Below are positions 21,513-33,184 of a DNA stretch of 64,000 bases, in pieces. The first letter of the stretch is position 1; each line of letters opens with the position of its first letter. The DNA comes from Chinchilla lanigera (lineage: Eukaryota; Chordata; Mammalia; Rodentia; Chinchillidae): assembly GCF_000276665.1 (NCBI RefSeq), contig NW_004955473.1:10836812-10900811 (forward strand), in the 5' to 3' direction. A program made the position numbers and the translations under genes. The notes beneath the pieces are model-generated. The model was not told the origin of the DNA and ran no database searches. It was given only the letters and a program-made list of their open reading frames with translations.

Positions 21513-22082
21513 AAAATCAAGAAACACACAAATGAAAAGAAACTCCTACATGAAAAACAACGAAAATACCTATAGAACTACACCACAAAAAAAGGCTTTC
21601 CTTCCCTGCCACACCCAAGGCAGTCTTCAGACATGACAACTACATATTCCATGCACACATCTCGATTACACTGCCAGCTTAGCTTTCTTTTCCTATGTGG
21701 CAGTCTTGTCACCTCTTTTCTCATTCAGTTTTGTCAGGAACTTCCTACTACATTGTCCAACATGCACTTAGGGAAATAAGATATCCATAAAATACAGTAT
21801 CAAATATGTAAGGAGTGCTTAAAATAGTGTCAGCTGTTTACTCACTTATAAAACCTAAAAGATAACATCAAACTAAAAGCCTATGTAACTACAGTGTGAA
21901 CAAAACTGTACCACAGAAATGAGCTTTGCTTCAACTGTCACACCCGAAGCACTTTTCACCCATGACAACTGCATGTTCCATACACAAGTATTGCTTTTAC
22001 TGGTACACTTTCTTCTTGGGCACAGTTGACATCTTGTTTTCCTGGTGTTTTGTTTCCTGTACTAGGTCTCTGCGATACTGTG

Positions 22083-23340
22083 TGTGGTTGACTAACTAAT
22101 GGTCAACTTGCAACACCCAGCTGAACTATATCAGCATGGTTCTCGGTGTGGAAGGCCCACCTGAGGGTTGTTGCCAAAAACATAAAAGGAAAACTGGAAG
22201 GGAAGACGGTGTGCTGTTGACTCTCCTGGAGAAACATGTTATGCTGGTTTTCCTGATATGAACTCAGCTGTTCTCATGGTCAGAGGAGCTCAGGTTCTTG
22301 CTGTCACTGGGGATGGCTGTTGTTCTCTTCAGCGGAGCTCTGGTCCTTACCTTCAGTACTGCTTCCTGGATGCAGTGCACATCTCAGCCTGCTGGCACAG
22401 ATCCTTCATCCCGCTGGCGCAGACTCTGTCTTCCACCAGTAGCCTTTGGGTCTGTCCAGTGCAGATCCTTGATAGAGACTTGCACGAGACACTGCCATGG
22501 GCTCTAGGTCTGTAGCTGGACTCATGCAGGACATTGCCGTGGGATCCAGGCCCTTAGGTTGATTCTTTGGGTCTCTAGTGCATGGACAGATCTCCTGCAC
22601 TCTTCTGCATTTGACTTTTTGGGTAAATAACAAAATAATCCTATAAATTATGTGTCCTACACACATGTAAATACTGCATTGTTTCTCTGGTGTGAGAAAC
22701 AAAGTGTAAATAAGGACTAAAATGTGTAACAGCTTTGTGAAATAGGAAGAAAATGTTCAAATGGGAAGGGGAACAAGGGAGAAGGGAGGGAAAAGGAAAG
22801 AAAGGAAAAGTTTTAAAAAATGAGAAAGGAAGCCAGGCATGGCTGAGGCAGGAGGATCATTGTGAGTTCGAAACCAGCCTGGGCTACAAAGTGAGCTCAA
22901 GGCCAGTCTGAACTGCATATTGAGACCCTGTCTCAAAAAAAAAAAAGCTAAGAAAAAACGAAAACACAGCTTTTGTCAATGGGAAGGAGAGGAGGGGTTG
23001 AAGGAAGGGTAAGGGAATGGGAAAAAAAGAAACAAGCTGTATCATGTATAGATCCAAATCCTCTGTAATGAATGTGATTATTATATATATCTAAAATGTA
23101 CCAATACAATTTTTTTTTTGTCTTTTTGAGTCAGGGTCTGGCTATGCAGTTCAGGTTGGCCTTGAACTTACTTTGTAGCCTAGGCGGGCCTCGAACTTGC
23201 AACAATTCTCCTGCCTCAGCCTCCTGAGTGCTGGGATTACAGGCGTGCACCGCCACGCTTGGCGTACCAATACAATCTGAATGGAGAAAAAATTATTTGT
23301 CCTGATTAAATCTATTCCCTTGTAAACCCTGACTAAATCA
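22083..23340 (+). mobile_element. Solo LTR, class III-like (copy 2), inserted in the piggyBac fossil
   Basis: Closely similar to the LTR at 10978-11635. It starts TGTGGTTGACTAACTAATGG and ends GACTAAATCA. Flanks CTGTG and CTGCA may be a decayed 5-bp duplication. It is interrupted at about 22660-23295. Transposase coding sequence reads up to one side (23341) and resumes on the other (22082), so the LTR landed within the transposase gene. Confidence 0.85.
22660..23295 (+). mobile_element. 5'-truncated L1 3' UTR inserted in LTR copy 2, with two B1s
   Basis: Flanked by imperfect copies of AAATTATGTGTCCT / AAATTATTTGTCCT. The insert ('gtgtgagaaacaaagtgtaa', then a polypurine GGGAAGGGGAACAAGGGAGA, then 'atgtgattattatatatatc') matches, in inverse orientation, the L1 3' UTR seen at 53.9-54.8 kb. 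A sense B1 (about 22829-22947) and an antisense B1 (about 23112-23266, flanked by ACCAATACAAT) sit inside it. Confidence 0.75.
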
Positions 23341-24850
23341 CTGCACATACCTGTTCACCTGTCAGCTCACCCGTCTGCTCCACAATTCTTTTGCATAGTT
23401 CCCTGGGCAAAAACTTTTTGGTTTCCTCTGCTGCAAATGATCTGTTATGAACTCCAGTTCCAATCCTCTAGGAAAATTTCTCTGTGATATTTTGCAATTG
23501 TTATTTTCTTTGCAAATTATCAAACTATTTAGGCCACACATGTTTAGGATCAAGTAAAACACAACCATTGGCCAATGCTTTGTGTTTCAAGTGACATCAT
23601 AGTTGCTGCATAACTCAACAACATCTACTCCTTGTTTGGTTTTGTTGTTGAAAGTTTCCATCTCAGGCTTCTCTTTTTTGAAGGTTTCCTTATCAATATT
23701 TCCATCATGGTGAAATGTTGACATCCGTACCAGTTTGCTTTTCTTTGTCATGTATTAGGTCAATGTTATATCTTTCTGAAATTTAAAGATTGAACTACAC
23801 AGTTCTGTTTTGAAATTGCAACATTTCATTGTAATTTCTGCTTTGTTCCTGTGTACAGTTCTTGTGCTAGTCAACGTGTGCTCTGATAGCAAATGTACGA
23901 TCAGCTGGAAACCAGTAAACCAAATGTCAAATGTCACATTCCAATTACTTTAGGAGATGGAAGCAACAAGTCTGTTCACAACATCTTTTGGTTTATTATT
24001 ATATGAATAAGGACCTAATGGCTGAGTTCCAGGATAAATGTCTAAACTGAAAGAATAATAAGTTTTTGCATCTACAAGAACATAAATTTTTATGCCATAT
24101 TTTGACCTACTGCTTTTCCATCAGTTTTTTACATTCCTGTGATCACCATGAGAAACCCGTGTTAAGTACAATAGACATATGAATGCTTTCAGTTCAGCTA
24201 GTGGTGTATAATAAATACATTTTTTAATATGGCTATTGGTGCATATAGACTGTTTCATTTGAATTTCAGCCTTGTGTATTTCACAGCATCTTGTACCATT
24301 TCACCTGTTACAAGTTCCAACACCAGGGGCTGGGGATGTAGCTCAGTGGCACAAACGCCTGCCTGGTAAGCGCAAGGTCCTGAGTTTGATTACCAGTACC
24401 AAACAAAATTTTATAAAAAAGCACAACTTCCAACACTGAGTGGAAATGGGGGCATTCTGTCCAACAGATTTCACCCTTGTCAAGATCCTCACTATATTTT
24501 GAGACCTAGTTCTAAGACTGGATCATTCTATTTGGTTGCATGGCCATTTTGCAACATCTCAGCTAGTCAAATATGTGCTCACATTGCTGTTTTCTTCCTC
24601 ATCTGAATCAAGATCTACATTCCCTGTATCTGTATCAGTCGATTCTTGCTCCATTTCACTGTCATGGGGACTTTGGCTCACATGGCCAACATCAAAGTTG
24701 TCATGGTCACCATCATCCACCCACACCACTCTTCTGTCATGAAAGCATGTATTTTACTATAATGGACCATCTCTATCATTCATGCATAAGTAATCTGATA
24801 ATTCACTTTTGACCTCCTCTAAAACTTGTATATCTTATTTTTCACATGTC
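23341..24850 (-). pseudogene. piggyBac-family transposase fossil
   Basis: On the minus strand, broken frames read in order. First comes an acidic N-terminal segment rich in D, E, S and T (about 24720-24580). Next is a short helix segment ending ELKAFICLLY (about 24200), then [19 protein letters not shown] (about 24090-24030). FDIWFTGFQLIVHLLSEHT follows (about 23930-23870), with the segment TRTVHRNKAEI. Last is MVVFYLILNMCGLNSLII (about 23568). These are the usual order and spacing of the DDD transposase fold of piggyBac. The stretch that should carry the first catalytic Asp is deleted between the second and third blocks, and several stops and shifts occur. It is a dead DNA transposon. Confidence 0.85.
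24328..24420 (+). repeat. ID SINE in the piggyBac fossil
   Basis: GGGGATGTAGCTCAGTGGCA ... TACCAGTACCAAACAAAATT, flanked by ACAAGTTCCAACAC / ACAACTTCCAACAC. Confidence 0.92.
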
Positions 24851-24912
24851 ATTGTATTGAACTGGGCTACTTCTACCAGAAAAATCAAAAGAAAACTTTT
24901 TTTTAGCAAATC

Positions 24913-25073
24913 CTAGCCAGGCGTGGTGGCGCACGCCTGTAATCTCAGCACTCAGGAGGCTGAGGCAGGAGGATCACTGCGAGTTTGAGAACAGCCTGGG
25001 CTACAAAGTGAGGTCAAGGCCAGCCTGAACTGCAGAGAGACCCTGTCTCAAAAAAAAAAGACAGAAAAAAAAC
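24913..25073 (+). repeat. B1 SINE
   Basis: AGCCAGGCGTGGTGGCGCAC ... CCCTGTCTCAAAAAAAAAAG; well preserved. Confidence 0.93.
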
Positions 25074-26139
25074 CAACCCCCAAATCCTAGAGTGGTGTGG
25101 GTGTACTGGACCCTCTGTGATGCTCAGGTAAATATACGTAAAACCAGTTAGAAAGAGCATAAAGGCGGGTCCAAATCCTGTTTTCACATTTTTGTATATG
25201 TGCACACTTCTTGCCATTCATTCTACCAAGAGAGTAAATGCATACATTGCTTCCTGTATCCCTCAGGGAATGGTACTGAGAAGCACAGCCCAGCCAGCTG
25301 TTATAATGCTAAAGTATAAATTTACAGTAGAATAGTAAGGGATGAGTCCACTGACCCAAGCCTGTTATGCATCAAGGGTTAAAGCACTAGTGCCATTCAA
25401 ATAGCTGAACAAATTAATAAGCACTTAGCTCCTAAACTCAATAACATAAACTGGCTAATACTCCTGTATATAGTATATGTTTGATCACTAATCTGCTTCT
25501 GCAAACATCTGAAAGGGCATAATGAAAATCAAAAGATGGCATATCAATTACATGGTCTATGCTTTCAGAAAGTCATACTAATACTGTATTTGTGCAGATT
25601 TCTTCCAATCCTTGCCAATTTATTTATAATGATTAATTCCATAGGCACGGTTCCCTCAGGATGAACACACATTTAGGTATTCCTTCATTTCTTCAACAAA
25701 TAAATGCCCCCCCAAAATATTTCATGTGCATAATATACAAGTTTCTGGCTCAAGAATTCACAGATTATTAGTATACATTATTCCATTTAACAGAAAACTG
25801 TTCAAAATTTAGACAATGTACAGGGATCCTTAATTAACTAGAGGTCTTTGATTCAAAGGCAAGCCACCTACAGTGAAAACACTACAACCATGACATGGAT
25901 TAATACCACTTATACATATTCTGAGCCCAAGCTAAAACCTGTGCTAAAATCTGTGCAGGCAGAAAAAAAGAAATCTCAAAATGTATACAAACCCAATCTT
26001 TAAAATAAATAAATGTTTTTCCTTTTGGGGGAGACCTCTATTACCTGGGCTTTCATTCTTAGTAAGTATGCTTTCAGAACCTTTACAATGGGCTCGTTCA
26101 CATTTATTTTATACATATTTAAAAAGGGGATTTATTGTT
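25074..26139. other. Intron 1 sequence, nothing recognised
   Basis: About 1 kb without a recognisable gene, RNA or repeat. It may be single-copy intron. Confidence 0.5.
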
Positions 26140-26345
26140 CACAAATTTTTTTGGACAGGAACTAGGAATTGAACTCAGGCCTTGAGTATGCTATGCAAGT
26201 GTTCTACCACTGAACTACAACCCCAGCCCTTTTGCAATTTTATTTTGAGAAAGGGTCTCAGTAAGTTGTGACAGGCTTGCCTCAAACTCATGGTCCTCCT
26301 GCCTTAGTCTGTTGAATAGCTGAGATTACAGGTATTACACCTGGT
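26140..26345 (-). repeat. B1-dID dimeric SINE
   Basis: Antisense ID half (ACTAGGAATTGAACTCAGGC...CTACAACCCCAGCCC) plus a B1-derived half (GAGAAAGGGTCTCAGTAAG...). A further dID fragment follows at about 26355-26440. Confidence 0.85.
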
Positions 26346-26644
26346 TTGTCCATAGTAAATTTATTTTGTGGTGTTGGGGCTCAAACCAAGGGCCTTGCTA
26401 TATGAAAGGTAAGAGCTTTACAACTGAGCCACATTCCAGCCCTCACCACGGTAATTTCTACCTTGCTTTTTTCATGTAATAATATAGTATAAAATCTTTC
26501 CACATCAACATTTATCTAGATTAGGTATTACTTTAAGTGGATGACTAGCCCCTGACTGTATGAATGTACCACAACCAGATTAATTCCAAACTGCTGAACA
26601 TTAATTTTTAAGAAAGGTAGTATATACAGGATCAAATGATTCAA

Positions 26645-26805
26645 GAAGCTGGGCATGGTGGCATATGCCTGTAATCCCAGCACTTAGGAGGCTGAGGCAG
26701 GAGGATCGTTGTGAGTTCGAGGCCAACCTGGGCTACAAAGTGAGCTCAAGGCCAGCCTGAACTGCACAGTAAAACCCTGTATCAAAAAGACAAAAAAAAA
26801 TTTAA
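26645..26805 (+). repeat. B1 SINE
   Basis: GGGCATGGTGGCATATGCCT ... TATCAAAAAGACAAAAAAAA. Confidence 0.93.
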
Positions 26806-27164
26806 GAAATACAACGTTCCATACATTCAAAACCTGTACCTTTAATCTCTAGTACTTTTGCTAGAAGCAATCATATTAGTTTCTGGTGGATTCTTCCAGA
26901 TATTCCATAAATATACAAGTATGTATGAGCACTTTGAAAGTTATAAATAGTAATACATTCTATATATAGTTATGTACTTTTATTTTCATACATCTAGAAG
27001 ATTCATGATTTTTTACTATTATGAACAATATTAGACTCAATGTCCTTATCTAAACCTGCATATATTCTATTTTCCCTTAACACCAATATTAAATTATCTC
27101 AAATAGAAGTATATTCTATATTACCAACTCTTTTTGTCATGATTTTAACCAGGTAGTCTCTTTT

Positions 27165-27243
27165 TCTTTTTGGTACCAGAATCGAACTCAGGACCTTGTG
27201 TTTGCCAGGCAGGCATTGTGCCACTGAGCTATATTCCTGGCTC
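27165..27243 (-). repeat. ID SINE
   Basis: GGTACCAGAATCGAACTCAG ... CACTGAGCTATATTCCTGGC, with near-matching flanks AACCAGGTAGTCT / AACCAGTGAGTCT. Confidence 0.92.
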
Positions 27244-28257
27244 CCAACCAGTGAGTCTTAAGATGCATGAATGCACTTATAAATTTGTAAGAAAAAGATG
27301 AACACCTTGATATAAAATAGGCAATTTAGATGGTAGACTGGTGAACAGTAGAAAAAGAGCCTCTCCAGCACTTCGTGTCCAGATGCTGGACTACAGCAAT
27401 ATGAGAAAGAGAAGGAGGAGGAAAGTGGGTCTGTGGGATCCAACAAGGATCTGAAGCAAGAACTGAAGCCCACGGAGAGAGCAGAGAGAGATAGATCTCA
27501 ATGAAGAAAAAGGAGGTGGCAAGTAGTGCTTTCTCCCTGAGCACTGACTCACTGTATGGAAGGTGACACTTGAATCTGCAGATGCCCACAGACTACTGGT
27601 GACTGAAAGGCCTCCATGCAGAAACACGCCAGTGGAATGGAATAGTGGCCACAGCAGATGGCAATGACTGGTGAGTTATTTGGGCTCATATGTCCCCTAG
27701 GAGAGGGTAATTGGCCAGCAGCCATCTCAGAGAGGAGCCAATTGAGCTTGGAACTCAGAGCAGCTGCCAGCTCACTCCATCTACCAGTTCCCATTGTCAG
27801 GGTGAGGTGTAACAGAGTTCAATTTGGCAGGAGGTCAAGCAGTGGAGTTCAAGCTAGCAGGGAGGCAAGTTCAAGTCAGCAGGCACTGTGAATATTGCAG
27901 ACTGCACAAATCAGGTTCCACCATCACAGCCAGAAACCAGCTGGAATTTCAGTGGAACTATAGATGCAGGCATTCTAGGATTAATCAACATGATCTGGAC
28001 TCCATATGCCCATTTGTCTACCAGTGTTACAGAGACATGCCTTGAACTGGCCTTTTTTAATTTTATTTTTTGTCTTTCCTTGTTTTGGCTTTTTCTTTTT
28101 CCTTGATTATTATTGATTTTATATGAGTGTGAACACTGTTTCTAATTTTCTTGTTGTAGTTTTTTTTGTTACTTTTTTGTGCTTTCACTCCTGTCTTCTT
28201 CACCAGTTTCCAGAAGTTTACATAATCTTCATTTGCCCTCCAGCAAAGGTTCTATCT

Positions 28258-28277
28258 CTTCTTCTTCTTCTTCTTCT
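28258..28277. repeat. (TTC)n microsatellite
   Basis: CTTCTTCTTCTTCTTCTA in a pyrimidine-rich stretch. Confidence 0.85.
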
Positions 28278-28691
28278 ATTTCTCTATTTTTTCCCCTAAC
28301 TCATTTTAAAGTTTCTCTTCTGAGGTTAAAATCACCATACTGAGGGCATGTTTACTGCATAAAATTTTCTGATTTGTTTTTTATTTTGTTATACAACTAC
28401 AAATACAGTTCATACTGTTAAAGGTGGCAAATTAATACTTACCAGAGTTGCACATTCATGGCTGTGTTTGATGCTATTTTTACTGCTGACTGTAATGCTT
28501 TACCTAAGGTGACATAAATGTTCTAATCAGCTGATCTTTCTGGTATGCCAAGACTGAGATTGTCTAAAGGTCATAAAGAATACTATAAGGCAGTGACAAA
28601 CAACCAGAGACTAGACCAAACAGGCAGCAACTTCTGATCTGCGATAAGTTGAAGAGACAGAATTTTACAACAGACTCAAAACCCTTTGACA

Positions 28692-28853
28692 GCCAGGCGT
28701 GGTGGTGCATGCCTGTAATCCCAGCACTCAGGAGGCTGAAGCAGGAGAATCGTTGCAAGTTCAAGACCACCCTGGGCTACAAAGTGAGCTCAAGGCCAGC
28801 CGAACTGCACAGCAAGATCCTGTCTCAAAAAGACAAAAAAAAAAAAAAAAAAA
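28692..28853 (+). repeat. B1 SINE
   Basis: Full-length B1 flanked by TCAAAACCCTTTGA on both sides. Confidence 0.94.
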
Positions 28854-28934
28854 AGTCAAAACCCTTTGAAAAGCCAGCTATACCTGGAAGACACCTTTGC
28901 GAAGTAGTCATTTCCTAAGAGTTCTAAATACTAG

Positions 28935-29075
28935 CAATAGGCAGGCTGATACAGCAGGATCACTGTGAGTATGAGGCCTGGGATACAAAGGGAGATCAAG
29001 GCCAGCCTGAACTATATAGTGAAAGCCTGTCTTAAAAACACACAATAAATAAATAAATAAATACTAGAAATAAAG
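28935..29075 (+). repeat. B1 SINE, partial
   Basis: Starts within the element (GGCAGGCTGATACAGCAGGA) and ends in an AAATAAATAAATAAATA tail. Confidence 0.8.
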
Positions 29076-29112
29076 CGAGCTACCATAAACAATTTATAAT
29101 CATCAATGCAGG

Positions 29113-29561
29113 TGCTATGGTTCATAAATAACTCAGCAGTTCTGCATCTTGGGGTGAGAAGGACATGCCCTCACCACTCTAGGATGTTCACTGTGTCAAC
29201 TTGAGAAGTTTAGAAGGTTAACTAAGAGATTCAGCAGTGAGCCAGGGTCCTTACTTTGTAAATGTCTTCATCCTGTGCAAGAGGAGGGCATGGAGACTAT
29301 GTGAGTGCTATACCTGCCCTAGCGGGTGGTATCTTGCTTATGATATAAGGGTGGAAAAGAGGCTTACTTTCCTCCTTTTTGCTCTTGCTGCTTTTGCTAT
29401 CTTCTGCTACCTTGAAGTGTTGCCCCTGTTCAACGCCATCCTGGCTTGGAACTAGCTGATTATGGACTAAAACCGCCACAAGCTGTGAACTAAATAAACC
29501 TTCCTTCCTTAATTTTGGGTGTCTGGTATTTTTGTCTCAGCAATGAGAGAAAACTAAGACA
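29113..29561 (+). mobile_element. MaLR-type solo LTR
   Basis: A 449-bp LTR starting TGCTATGG and ending AACTAAGACA. It is flanked by the perfect 5-bp duplication GCAGG (29108-29112 and 29562-29566). It contains an AACTAAATAAACCTTCC polyadenylation-type region and is related to the LTRs at 58.3, 60.7 and 61.6 kb. Confidence 0.92.
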
Positions 29562-30311
29562 GCAGGAATTGAACTAAAAAGAAAAACAGAAACCCACACT
29601 TCCAGCTCTCCAAAGGCAAACTCAGGGGGCAATGAGGTGGAACAGTTTGAAAGCCACCCACCTGGACTCTCTGAAGTGGTAACAATGAAAGTAAGGAAAG
29701 AGATGAATGAGGCTCTAGAAAAAACAAAATCAGAAATAATTTCTCAGATAACTACAGACATTGTGACCATAAAGAAAGACATGGTTAGCTACTCTATAAC
29801 AGATACAGATAAAAAACAGAGGAGCTTAGGAAAATGATGAAAACTATAAAGTCAAAACATAGGACAGAAACAGAATCCATAGAACAGATTGAATCAGAGG
29901 TCTAGGAGATTACAACTTCCACTGAAAGTATACACAGCAGAATGAGCAAAAGTAAAAGCAAATCTCAGATACAGAAGACAGGATTACAGTTAGCAAACAT
30001 GAAAAGAAAGATTTCTTAAAAATAGCAAGAAACCCCAAAACAATACACGAGCTGCTACATGATCCAAAGAAGAATAACTTAAGATTGATCAGAGTCAATG
30101 AAAAGGCAGGCGATAGCACTAAGGACATAAAAACTGTTTACAGAAGTAATGGCAGAAAATTTCCCAACCATGGAAAAAGAATTTGACATACAGATAAGTG
30201 AGGCATATTCCAATTAGCCATGATCCAAAAAAAAAAAAAATCTACACTAAGCAATATAATAATCAGGATTCCAGAAATTCAACAGAAGAACAGAAGATTA
30301 AAAACTGTTAG

Positions 30312-30530
30312 AAGCCAGGGGTGGTGGTGCACACCTGTAATCCCAGCATTCGGGAGGCTGAGGCAGGAGCATCGTTGTGAGTTTGACACCAGTCTGGGCT
30401 ACAAGGTGAGCTCAAGGCCAGCCTGAAGTGCATAGTGAGACCGTCTCAAAAACACACATACACACAAAAAAGTAAGAGCAATCATTAGCATGTGTAAGGC
30501 CTCGGATACAATTCTAAGCACTGAAAAAAA
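30312..30530 (+). repeat. B1 SINE followed by a dID fragment
   Basis: GGTGGTGGTGCACACCTGTA ... GACCGTCTCAAAAACACACA, then 'gtaaggcctcggatacaatt' and an A run. Confidence 0.88.
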
Positions 30531-30647
30531 AAAACCAGACACATAAAGACTTAAGCTAAATGGAACATTAAAAATTTTACTGGGTTATCTCTGGGCACTG
30601 GGACAACTGATTTTTTTTTCTTTGTGCTTTTCTTAATTTATAAAATT

Positions 30648-30720
30648 TTAGGGGTTGGGGATATAGTGGCACAAGCACCTGCCTGCCAAGTGCAACATCC
30701 TAAGTTCAACACCCAGAACC

Positions 30721-30750
<30 letters not shown>
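30648..30750 (+). repeat. ID SINE with long A tail
   Basis: GGTTGGGGATATAGTGGCAC ... CAACACCCAGAACC followed by about 30 A residues. Confidence 0.9.
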
Positions 30751-30751
<1 letters not shown>

Positions 30752-31029
30752 ATCCAGCAAGTATATTAGATTCTAATCAAAAGAAATAATCAGTTAAACT
30801 CTTTATTAGTCAGGGGATGCTTGTACAATCCTACTGACCACATTGCAGGTAGTATCTGACAATATGCCATATCATAATACTTCCTATTTATCTGTGAATT
30901 TATTAACCTAGTAAATTCTGAATATCAGGACCTGGTACTAAAACTTTTCAGCCTTTCATTGACAGAAGATAATTTTCGTAACTTACAACCAGGAAAGGAA
31001 AGGATCTGTTCTTTGGTGGGTTTTTTTTT

Positions 31030-31225
31030 TTTGTTTCTTGTTTCTACAGTACTGGGACTTCACATATGCTAGACAAGTGTTCTATCACTGAACTGCAACC
31101 TCAGCCTTTTTAAAATTTATTTTGAGACGATCTTGCAAAACTGCCTAGGCTGGCCTCAAAATTTCAATCTTCCTGCTTCAGTTTACCAGAAGCTAGGCTT
31201 ATAGGTATATACCACCACGCCCAGT
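31030..31225 (-). repeat. B1-dID dimeric SINE
   Basis: Antisense ID half (GTACTGGGACTTCACATATG...TGCAACCTCAGCC) and a B1-derived half ending CCACCACGCCCAG. Confidence 0.82.
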
Positions 31226-31411
31226 CGTTCTTTTATTCATCCTTTGACTATCCTGAGAAGTCTGCCAGTTTGCTACTGAAATAATTGCCTCTAAGCAACT
31301 CTTCTCTGTATATGAGGCATGAGCAAAATATTCAGTGAATAATATCTTTTAAAAAATATTACTGTAAAAAACACATTGCCAAAAACAAACAAAAAAAAAC
31401 CACATTGCCAG

Positions 31412-31572
31412 GCCAGGTGTGGTGGCTCATGCCTGAAATCCCAGCACTAGAGAGACTGAGGCAGGAGGATCACTGTGTGTGAATTTGAGGCCAGCCTGTG
31501 CTACATAATGAGTTCAAGGCCAGCCTGAATTACATAGCAAGATCTTGTCTTAAAAAAAAAAGACCAAACAAA
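31412..31572 (+). repeat. B1 SINE
   Basis: CCAGGTGTGGTGGCTCATGC ... CTTGTCTTAAAAAAAAAAGA. Confidence 0.92.
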
Positions 31573-31574
31573 AA

Positions 31575-32225
31575 ACAAAAGGACATATTGCCATTGATCA
31601 TCCTAGTTCAAACACACCTGTCACTTTCTGAAGCAGTTCTGGAAGCCGTTGTGTGTATCTTTACAAAGTGTGATTAAAAAAAAATACAGTGAATATTGCT
31701 GCAAACTGTCATCCAATGGAAAGGCAGGCTTGTAAAACATTACCACATCTTAACCAGACATGGTGGTACACACCTGTATTTCTAGTACTTGGGAGGCTGA
31801 GACAAGAGGATTGCAAGTTTGAGTTCTATCTGGGCAACTTTGCAAGATCCTGTCTAAAAATCAAAACTAAGAGAAAGGGGCTAGGGTTATAGCTCAGTGT
31901 GAAGGCCCTGTGTTCAAACTCCAGTACAGAAAAAAAAAAATTACAGCATCTTCATCCAATTTATTCACTGGATCTGGCACCATGTGACTTCTAGCTCTTT
32001 CCCAAAAGCAAATGACCATGAAAGGTAAAGGTTTTGAATCAATTCAGGACATCATGGTACCACAAGTAAAGACATTCAAGAAAGAGGACTTCCCAAACTG
32101 CTTCAGAATGTGCTAAGAATGTGGGATGTGTGTTCATAGAAAGGTGGGGAATATGTTGAGGGCAATTATAGCAATGTGTTTTTTACTGTAACAAAATTGT
32201 AAAAAATTAATATTCACTGTATTTT
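31575..32225 (+). mobile_element. mariner/Tc1-like DNA transposon remnant
   Basis: A degenerate coding stretch at about 31965-32165 reads like the end of a mariner transposase: SLDLAPCDF then LFPKSK, later RTSQTASECAK-like and a GN-type end. The S/P-D-L-A-P-C-D-F motif carries the second catalytic Asp of the family. Stops and shifts are frequent. A B1-dID at about 31752-31940 interrupts the 5' part. Confidence 0.75.
31752..31940 (+). repeat. B1-dID dimeric SINE
   Basis: GACATGGTGGTACACACCTG ... then GGGTTATAGCTCAGTGTGAA ... CTCCAGTACAGAAAAAAA. Confidence 0.87.
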
Positions 32226-32487
32226 ACGATCAAAATGTGTAGCAAGGAGAAATTGTAAATCAATCTCAGTGTTATTGAGCATCAAGTTTAAAAAGGAAGA
32301 GGATATGGGTGAAGCCCCAGAGATGAAAGCAGTAATCAGGTCACCTCCATGGTATCTGGCAAAAAACAAAATACTTGTGGGTCCACGAATTATATAACAG
32401 TAACTCAGTAGGAGAGAGCTCTGAGAAACACAGTTAATATATCATTGCTACTTATTTTTAATTTGACTTGAAAATAAAAGGACTTAA

Positions 32488-32650
32488 ACCAGGCGTGGTG
32501 GTGCATGCCTGTAATCCCAGCACTTGGGAGGCTGAGGCAGGAGAATCGTTGCAAGTTTGAGGCCAGCCTGGGCTGCAAAGTGAGCTCAAGGCCAGCCTGA
32601 ACTGCATAGTGATACCCTGTGTCAAAAAGGCAAAAAATTAAAAAAAAATA
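32488..32650 (+). repeat. B1 SINE
   Basis: CCAGGCGTGGTGGTGCATGC ... CCTGTGTCAAAAAGGCAAAA. Confidence 0.93.
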
Positions 32651-32899
32651 CAAGGACTTATTGATAATAATTCTGAGTGGTATCTATCTCTGGGGTACTG
32701 AACTGTTTATTCACTGTCTTAAAAAATAATCAGTGGCTTTGGGGCCTGGTACTAAGAAAGGAGTCTCCCTATTCTTTGGCCTAAAACTTCTCTAACAATT
32801 TTTACAAAAGGGATAGCTAGCTCAGAATCAAGTTTATTGAAAAGTGAAAACATTTTGTAGATACAAGCAAGAATTGTTCAAAATAACTCTGTTGAATAG

Positions 32900-33060
32900 G
32901 ACAGTAGAAATCACTCTTTTCTTGTACAGATAAAGAAATTAAAGCATAAAGAAGCTAAAGATTTGACTAGGATCATAGAACTGATTAGTGGCATAGAACT
33001 GGAACTCACTGTTTTCATCTTTAACCAGGTGACTCACTCTGTCATAGTGATTAGGATGCA
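32900..33060 (+). repeat. MIR-like fragment
   Basis: 'gataaagaaattaaagcataaagaagctaaag...gatcatagaactgattagtgg' follows the antisense MIR core pattern. Confidence 0.6.
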
Positions 33061-33184
33061 GTACTATACTTTGATGTCTCCACAAATGCCACACTGAGGT
33101 TCTTTTAATGGATGACTAGGTAAGTGATAATATCTACCCTAGAGCTTTCTCAGAATGAAGTACTCCTCCTCTTTCTTTTTTTCA

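Larger units (their letters stand above)
20690..22082 (-). pseudogene. Three tandem degenerate copies of a piggyBac transposase C-terminal tail
   Basis: Three units share the order 'ctaaaagataacatca', a block near 'gaaaatacc', a cysteine-rich coding block and 'ccataaaat'-type ends. They lie at about 21790-22082, 21245-21785 and 20690-21240. On the minus strand each can be read as the cysteine-rich end of piggyBac transposases. Examples are LCMEHAVVMGEKCFGC (unit nearest the transposase body), VCMEYVVVMSEDCLGC (middle), and RCQVCPTKRPGKQAMC then MCMMERTVVLCADCFRC (farthest). The two outer units carry a B1 at the same site and the inner one does not. Stops interrupt the inner two units. Confidence 0.72.
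27330..30235 (+). mobile_element. L1 5' region and ORF1 fossil
   Basis: A 5'-UTR-like stretch (27.33-28.3 kb) ends in a T-rich block. After two SINEs and a solo LTR, an ORF1-like coding remnant follows at 29.57-30.2 kb (MKVRKEMNEALEKTKSEII, IVTIKKDMV and similar coiled-coil-type segments). Stops break the frame and no ORF2 follows. The 5' UTR assignment is weaker than the ORF1 one. Confidence 0.6.

Noticed and set aside
20690..22082. CRISPR-like or satellite array
   Set aside because: Only three long, diverged units. This is eukaryotic DNA, and the units carry transposase tail coding traces.
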